Source: [Phialemoniopsis] sp. UDSM-2020
Lineage: Eukaryota; Ascomycota; Sordariomycetes; Thyridiales; Thyridiaceae
Direction of reading: 5' to 3'
Assembly: GCA_018873225.1 (NCBI GenBank)
Contig: JAEILZ010000001.1
Coordinates: 2,852,001 to 2,916,000, forward strand
Length of the DNA stretch: 64,000 nucleotides
The notes under the pieces were generated by a model, which was not told where the DNA came from, did no database searches, and saw nothing but the letters and a program-made list of their open reading frames with translations. Of this stretch, positions 57,169 to 64,000 are shown one piece after another. The position numbers and the translations under genes were made by a program. Numbering within the stretch: position 1 is the stretch's first letter; each line of letters starts with the position of its first letter.

Positions 57169-59018
57169 GCAGTGGAACTGTACGCATGGGTCAATACTGC
57201 AACAAGGCAGATTATGATCTTTCTTTGGAGAAGAGGGAATGAGACTCATCACGACGCGCGGTGGAAGGAGGGGGACAAGCTCCGCGTCTTGTTACTACGC
57301 TTGAAAATGGTTGCCTCTGCTGACGAGGTTCGCATTTGGAGGCTCGAAGACCTAGGATATTGATAAGGCTGGGAAGAAGCGATTTACTCGTTGCTATCGA
57401 GAAATACTGACTTGTTATTAATGTTATACGTGGGCAGCAGTCAATCATGACCCAAAGCTTACTTCACTCAGCATAATGACGACTCAAGAATCTTGAATAA
57501 GTATAGCTTTTTCAGGGTCGCTTGATGAATCATTCCCCCTGTGACAATCTTTTATCTCCCTACCCTGCAATTGTACATACATAGTTCTCACCATGGACAT
57601 ATGCAACCCCCTGCCTGGACCCCTCATTGCGAGTCACCATAAATCTATCAACAGCATAGACAAATCAGGATACCTCCCCTGACATGAGACGGAAACTATT
57701 ACCAGTAAAAGCTTACCTTGCCTCGCGTATCACCAAAACCCCCCGACAGACCAGGATCGGGCAAGGCCCTTGTCAGGCCGACTGAGGCCGCATTGAACGG
57801 CGGCCATGGTGCTACGTTTCGAGATCTCCCCATTCTCCACTTCGGCATGTTCCAGATCTCCGAACCAGTTGCCTTGATTCATCGCGGCTCTCTACCGCAG
57901 CCCGCCGTTGAGTGACTGGTCGCCCTGTTCAAGTCTTCTTGTGTCTTGCGTTCAGTCAGCTGTTAAGTCTTGTGCCCATGGCATGAATGTCCTTGTCGTC
58001 TCGGACCTACAACCGAGTCCGAGCGATTAGACCCAGATCCCGGGCTAGAGCTATAGCTGAATCACGGCGTGAATCGATAGAGAGCGAGCTGAATATCTGC
58101 ACGGCCGAGAAAACTCTTTTGATTTAGAAATACAGTTCCTTCAACATTCAGCGAGCACGCCCAGAGAGGGTGACCAGTTGGTGGAGCACTCTGAGTTGAC
58201 TACCATGCATCAGCCGAGTTGATGGACGGCATATGTGCACATATCGGCAAACTCAAGACACAATCACGGACTTCACAGTGAACCCATGTACACTTTCAAG
58301 ACGAAATTGGAGCCATGTTTTATAGAACAAACCCAACCCCTTGCCAACTCGAGCCTCGCTTCTGTCATCCCGTCTCCGATCGTCTCCTCCTCTCCTTCCA
58401 CCGTTTGGTATATGCGCGCATCTCTGCAAAAAGAAAATCAACAACTCTGCCGACTGCTGATCACCTAGTCCTCCTCCCGCCCACCACCTGCCTTTTGGAA
58501 CCCCTGCTTTGCGTAGTGCAAAGACAGAGGATATCCCCGTGTTGCCTCAACACCAGTCAACACAGGGCTCAGCGTCGGTCTATTTTTTCCTTCGCCGGTA
58601 GACTTGACAAGAGAAAAGAAAATCAAAAAGATTGAATAAAGACAAAGAAACCGCCACACAAGAGATCTCATACGCAAAGTAATTAAACAGGTTATTCCAT
58701 CACGCCCGGTGAGAAATCCGACGCGGTTTCCCCCATTCTGCCCGTCCAGCTCGTGTGACGTCCTCGAACTCGCTGTAATACAAATTTTTGTCAGACTCCC
58801 GAATGAGCCTGCAAAAGAGAGGGAATGGTGACTGCATCGTGGGAGAGAAGTGTGGACGGATATAAAGGACCGCCGACAAGAAGAAATCCGTCAATGGGTA
58901 GGCCGTCCTCGTGAGAGTGAACAACTGAAGGTCATATCAAGTCAATATGTGTTCCGTGTGTCATCGGAAGTCGTAAGCATTCGATGCAGGTATCCGGTCG
59001 AGTGCATCGTCCTGATAC
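57169..59018. other. Convergent 3' intergenic region
   Basis: About 1.85 kb between the DUF3716 and G-alpha stops. No coding sequence is recognised. A TGTACATA octamer (PUF3-type) lies at 57572-57579 on the DUF3716 sense strand. Confidence 0.5.
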
Positions 59019-60279
59019 TTAGATCAGACCGCACAGGCGGAGGTTTTCCTGGATGATGATATCTGTTACAAGTCAGCATTGTTTCACCAACAAAACCAAG
59101 GATCTCAGTCCCGAATCGCACTTACCGTTGACAGCGGCCATGACGAACCGGATCTGGGTCGTATCCGTGGCGCAGGTGAAGTGAGTGTAGATCTGCTTCG
59201 TCTCATGCTGGTTGAGCGAGACAAAGCGGTTCAGGATGTAATCGCAGGCCGCGGCATAATCATCACCTCCCTCGTAGTCGGGGAAATAGTTCTTCATGGG
59301 GCTGACGGGCAGCTTCTCCTTGAAGCGATCGATCTTGTTGAGGAACAGGATGATCGAGGTCTTGATGAACCACCTCGAGTTGCAGATAGAGTCGAACAAG
59401 GTCAAGGCCTCCTGCATACGGTTGACGGTCTCGTCTTCGAAGAGAAGCTGGTCATACTCGGAGATAGCGACCAGGAAGAGGATGGTGGTGACATTCTCGA
59501 AGCAGTGGATCCACTTCTTTCGCTCTGAACGCTGGCCACCCACGTCGAACATCCTGTAGGTGAGGTCACCGATGATAAAGGTGGTCTCAGTGATACCGGT
59601 GGTCTTGACACGCGATCGCAGAACGTCCTGGTCGTTGGGCATATAGTCGGGGGCGGCGATACGGGCGATGTTATCGAAGTAGCTATCTCGAGTTAGTCAC
59701 ACTGGTCAAGAAGAAGCAATGGCGCATGCAGGGGCAACATACTATCTCGCCGAGTCGTTGAGCTGGTACTCCCTTGACCTCTTGAAGCAGTCCTGAACAC
59801 CACGGTCCTTCCACAGAGCCTCAATGGCATTGCCGACCTCGGGTGGCAGCACGTCACCCTCGATCTGGGCAGGCTGCATGAAGATGGTCTGGACGTGGTA
59901 CTCCATGCGCTGGTCCTCCAGGGGGAGCTCGAGTGACTCCATCGCCTCGAGGATGACGCGCATGGACTGGACGGTGTTGCTGAAAATGATCTCCTTGAAC
60001 GACTCACGCTCGTCGCGAGAGTAGCCGCCCTCGTGGATAAGCTTCATCTGCTTGAGAATGGTAGACTTTCCGGATTCACCAGCACCTGTGTCGGGTGTCA
60101 GTACCGCATCATGCTGAGAATGCCCAGAATTATTATCAGAAAGCATCTCAGGACTACATACCCAGAAGTAGCATCTTGATCTCATTTCGCTGCTGCATCC
60201 GATCCCTCTTGAGCTGGTTCTCGATCTCCTCGTTGCGGGCCTTGCCCTCCTTCTCCTCCGTGCTCATTCCGCAACCCAT
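59019..60279 (-). CDS. Heterotrimeric G-protein alpha subunit, fungal class I (Gna-1/FadA type)
   Basis: A 353-residue Gi-like GTPase that relays signals from membrane receptors to adenylate cyclase and MAPK paths, controlling growth, conidiation and often virulence or secondary metabolism. Minus-strand exons are 60279-60162, 60085-59743, 59682-59126 and 59062-59019 (phases 1, 2, 1); the length is exactly that of the class. Visible are MGCGMS (myristoylation and palmitoylation), P-loop GAGESGKST at 40-48, switch I Arg178 and Thr181 ([10 protein letters not shown]), DVGGQ with catalytic Gln204, NKIDRF, and TCATDTT. The last exon encodes [14 protein letters not shown], with Cys350 four residues from the end, the pertussis-toxin site. 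All catalytic residues are intact. The last exon is easily missed, being only 44 bases. Confidence 0.98.
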
Positions 60280-63200
60280 CTTGGCTAACTGGGTGGCGCG
60301 TGCGCGTCCTTCGGGAGTTGCTGTAAATTGGTTGGAAGGTGTCTTCTTGTGCGATCAGAGCTGCAGGTCAATCGACTGATTAGCTTATAAATCCAATCCG
60401 GGACATGAGTCCAAGGGTGTTGAATTTGGAGGTGGTTCTGAGCAAATGGAGATGAGGGTAACCGGGTGTCGGGGACTGCGCTGCAAAGGATAATAGTGCA
60501 GCGAGAGAGATTGTGTGGTGTTTGGGAGGACGCCGTTTCATTGATGGGCGGGAGGCTGGGAAAAAGCAATGAAGAGTAGCAACGGCTGGCGTAGAAACGA
60601 TGGCAAGGAGATGCCGCGCGGGCACGGGAGGAAATGGGGGTAAAACCTACAAGATCGTCCAGCAGACCAGCACACCCGGTTAATGCAGACGAAGGCGATG
60701 AAATCAAAGGGTAAAGTCGTGCTTGAGAACAATTGAAGCACGATGACAGTAGAGTCGCCTTCTAGGACAGAAAGGAAACCGAACAGGATCACGACCACTG
60801 CACGGACGAGAAAAAGAGGTAGTAGTAGGGAGGAGGAGAATTGGATTGAATGAGCGCCAGTGGAGTAGTAAGTAGTAAGTAGTGATGGATGGCAGAAGAA
60901 AGGTTTGGTGGCTCACCTCACCCCGTGTGTGGAACGCAGAGAGAAAAAACGACGGGTGATGGCAAACAAGGAGAGAGAGAAAGAAGATTGGCCCGGTCTG
61001 GTAGGGGAGACCAAGACTGGACTGAACTGGGGGGGTGTGAGGAATCAAGATTCGCTGTTCGCGTCTCTTGGTGGTGAGAGAGGTGAATTGGTGACTGTGA
61101 ATGGGGGTTGGTGAGGAGCCGGCGTGGTCCAGGACAAGCAAGGAGGAGGAGGATCGATGGTGGAGGAGGGGGGTCACCCCTAAAGTGGAGGAGAGGCACA
61201 ATGCGTTAAAACGGTACCTTACTTGAAAAGACCAGGGGCCCATCCCATTTCGATTTAGCACCCACCGTAGGTACCTGAGTAGCCAAATTAGTAGTGGGCT
61301 ACTACCTCAAGAACTGGGGGTCTGCTTGCTTTGACTTGCAGCTGTATTGATCTCTCGGCTGGTCCTCAGGCACTTCTTGGATTGACAAGCAAGGTCGAAG
61401 CAATGACTTCTTGCAAGTAGTGATTTACATAAGTTGGTCTGCCTACATATCTAAGTAGCAAAGGATACAAATCCTTCCGAGATGGGGAGTGGCAGGAGAA
61501 AAGGCTTCAGTGATGGAGACAAATGATGGAGCCGTTCAATGAATTAATCAGAGGACGAACAGCTATGTACTTCGTCACTAAGCCCAGGCCATCAATCATG
61601 GGGCCCCCAAAGCCACTAAAGGAGACCTGGATGCACCCTGGGTTTCTTGCGGTTTACTGGTTTTACTGACCTGCGCACCGGTGGCACCGTCAACTGTGGG
61701 CCCAACCGTCCCCCCAAACGAACCAGACACCACACAGGATCATGCAGGGAGGGTCTAGATGAAAAAGGTGACCGCGGTCCAGACGGACTGCTGTTCTGTT
61801 TGAGGATGGCGCCCACGAGGTTCAGTTTCTTTGTTGCATGGTTGGACCCTGCTCATAGTTTTCCATCAGGGCAATGTTCGCGAATATCTACAATGTTCGG
61901 GGATGATAGCTCTGGCTGAAACGCATTCTGGGCTGTTCCTTCGCCAGCCCTAGAGGTCCCTGGGGAGGCGCTATCGCCACAGAAGCCATCGGGATCACCA
62001 ATGCACATCGCATGCAGGTGTATGCTTGCCATCCTGCATTATGGAGTACTCTCGACGCTCCTGTCTGGCGGTCGGCACGCAATTCTTCGGGCGCAGGCCT
62101 GAATTACTAAGTATGTGGGCTCTACGGATCTCCTGCGACCTGGGCGCTTGATCAGCTCTGGTAAATCAGATACCGGAAATCTTGGCAGTCACTGTTCCGT
62201 CGCGGCCGTTTCCCAGTCTCGAACCAAAAATTCAAGCAACCGGAGGCTTGGATGTGGACGAATGCTGTGTGACGACAGGCCTCCTCTTCGAGCCGGAGCT
62301 GAAGGATGATGTGCAGCATCTAGATGTCATGGCCAGCATGGGAAAAAGCAAAGCCAGTGCAGCTTGCGCCGGTAGCCTGCCTTCACCATTTGTTGCCGTC
62401 CGCCGGCTCGCAGACTAGCAATGCAAGCCGGAGGTCTCTTGTCATCTGGATCCTCATACGGAGTACTAATTCGGAAGGAAAAGGGGGCCGAAAGCAACGG
62501 GACAAGCAGTCGCAGGTTGTCGCAGCCGTCATTGCGTTCGCTGCAACCCACCCCCCATCCGGCTGTAAAATGAAACCTCCTGACCATTGAGCAGGCCATG
62601 ACCCTGTCCATAATATTGCCCTCTTAGTACATCATCTTGCCTCAAATTTCTGCCCGCACAGACCCTGATCTTCTCCGCAGTAGTGTCTACATGGTCCGCG
62701 ATGGCCGTGCCGAGCCTTTTAGAGGTCCCCACTACCTTAGTACTTAGGTCCATTCTCTCCAACCATCAAGTGCCTTCGTCCTCCCATCCTGAAGTCAGTG
62801 TCTGTGCATACATCTTTGTCGTCGTCTGGAGTCCTCGTGGAGGCACGATGACGAAGGATGGTGTGCGCTCTTTGACCCAAAGGGACCCAAAGGGGTGGTC
62901 CTGCAAAAGTTTGGGCTACGAATTTAACTCGCGAGAACCCTTTCGACGTCATGAAGCAGAGCCAGTGACCGATTTTCGAGCGATGGGTTCGACACATCCT
63001 CTCCCGAGCTGGCGGTGGACCACACTAGCCCCGGAGACTGAAGGTTAATCTGGAGAGAGCGCGGATCTTTTCTACTGCCCCTTCAGGTATCGATGATGTC
63101 GAGAGACGATTGGAATTGTTCAGAACGACTTGCGAATAGTCTGCTGCTCCCAACCCGAACCGCTCTCAGCTCCTGATACGCTATCAGGAACTGTCTGGCT

Positions 63201-64000
63201 CTTCCAATTCGTATCGGACGCGCTGAGCTAGGACAATAGCCATTCTTCTTTTGGATGACTATATCAATTCGAGACCAACGCTTGTTCTCAGAACCGGCTC
63301 ATCCCATAGGCAGGCCGCTAAGACACGCCGGTTGTGAGATGTCTAGGACCCAAATTCCAAGACACTCGGTTAGCGGTCGGCTCAGCAGACGCCGGCGATG
63401 ATGACTTGGGATTTAAAGATCGACGTACGCATGCTGCATGCCGCTTGTCATCCGCTCTTCACTGTGAATGCGGATAGATGGAGTACTTCGCCCTGGGAAG
63501 GCTGGGTCTGTCAAATTGTCAAAAACCCAGGCATGCGTCTCGAGGTCGGGTGGCCGGTCCCAGGAATAAGTACCGTGCCGTTCTAGAAACCTCAATATTC
63601 CGGTCCGCACGAATATCAAGTAGTCTGAAACAACATCTTAATATTAGCCGGCTTGCGCATGGTGCGCGGCTGACAATGGACTGCAAATCTACCGTCTGCT
63701 GTCTCTCCCAAGGTAAGCACAGTAAGGTAAGGTAAGAAATCGAGTTCCGGGCGCCTCATGCAAACCGTTGGCTCTGGCTACTATTGGTGGTACGATGCGG
63801 CCATGCATTACAGTTCGTCTGAACAAGGCTTCCCCAGCTTGCGTGCTTTGCACACAATCCAATTTCGCTTCGCCAGGTCCATTGGCGAATAACCTGCCAT
63901 ACCGGGCAAGGAGAGCAATTTCACCTGGGAAGCTACTCCGTACTTGGGTGGCCACCACCACCTGAAAGCGCCCCTGGCCCACAAACGGACTGACCAGGAC
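60280..64000. other. G-alpha upstream region and gene-free right end
   Basis: From 60280 to about 61200 the sequence is pyrimidine-rich on the minus strand, fitting a long G-alpha leader and promoter. From 61.2 kb to the end I recognise no gene, RNA or transposon. A GTAAG-type short tandem lies near 63721-63735. Confidence 0.5.
61271..61289 (+). repeat. 19-base dispersed repeat, copy 2
   Basis: Identical to 11166-11184; here it lies about 1 kb upstream of the G-alpha start codon. Confidence 0.85.

Noticed and set aside
1..64000. CRISPR arrays, transposons, prophage or RIP-mutated repeats
   Set aside because: No repeat-spacer structure, no transposase or reverse transcriptase frame, and no strongly AT-biased blocks were seen.

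Overview
This window is nuclear DNA of a filamentous ascomycete (Pezizomycotina, most likely a Sordariomycete). The evidence is short GT-AG introns of about 50-100 bases with fungal branch points, pyrimidine-rich 5' leaders, a 353-residue class I fungal G-alpha protein, a Cdc25-type Ras exchange factor with an SH3 domain, fungus-specific families (DUF3716, fungal C2H2/fungal_trans regulator) and a highly reducing polyketide synthase (HR-PKS). There is no bacterial, phage, CRISPR or IS signature. All gene models below were built by reading splice sites and matching codon phase across introns; none has been tested against transcripts.

Layout. (1) 1-9.3 kb is the edge of a secondary-metabolite locus: the C-terminal 1732 residues of an HR-PKS (AT-DH-degenerate MT-ER-KR-ACP), an MFS exporter and, diverging from it, a membrane-bound wax-synthase-type O-acyltransferase. 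The cluster continues off the left edge. (2) 9.3-20.4 kb is housekeeping: a Puf3/Pumilio-type RNA-binding protein behind a very long leader, a mitochondrial DUF1640/CCDC90 protein, and the mRNA export factor Rae1/Gle2. (3) 21-31.2 kb holds, all on the minus strand, a disordered hydrophilic protein, a Ser/Thr-rich surface protein with a GPI-like tail, a GH64 beta-1,3-glucanase-like protein without a signal peptide, and a secreted GH16 glucanase. (4) A C2H2 plus fungal_trans transcription factor (32.9-35.6 kb) is followed by about 8.5 kb with no recognisable gene. (5) 44-60.3 kb holds signalling and core genes: Cdc25 Ras-GEF, a small secreted Cys protein with a probable GC-AG intron, the splicing factor Cwc21, the eIF2 assembly factor Cdc123, a DUF4419 protein, a DUF3716 protein, and the heterotrimeric G-alpha subunit. 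(6) 60.3-64 kb shows no gene.

Functional links. The PKS, transporter and acyltransferase plausibly make, modify and export one reduced polyketide. The GH64, GH16 and GPI-like genes form a cell-surface group. G-alpha and Cdc25 both feed cAMP/MAPK and Ras signalling, but their proximity may be coincidental. The eight PUF repeats can be read residue by residue and predict binding to UGUANAUA; one such octamer lies on each side of the PUF coding region.

For a previously undescribed system, the best candidates are the PKS-MFS-acyltransferase cluster edge, the Puf3 gene with its micro-exon and flanking PUF sites, and the undescribed secreted proteins. Nothing here is unambiguously a new class of system.
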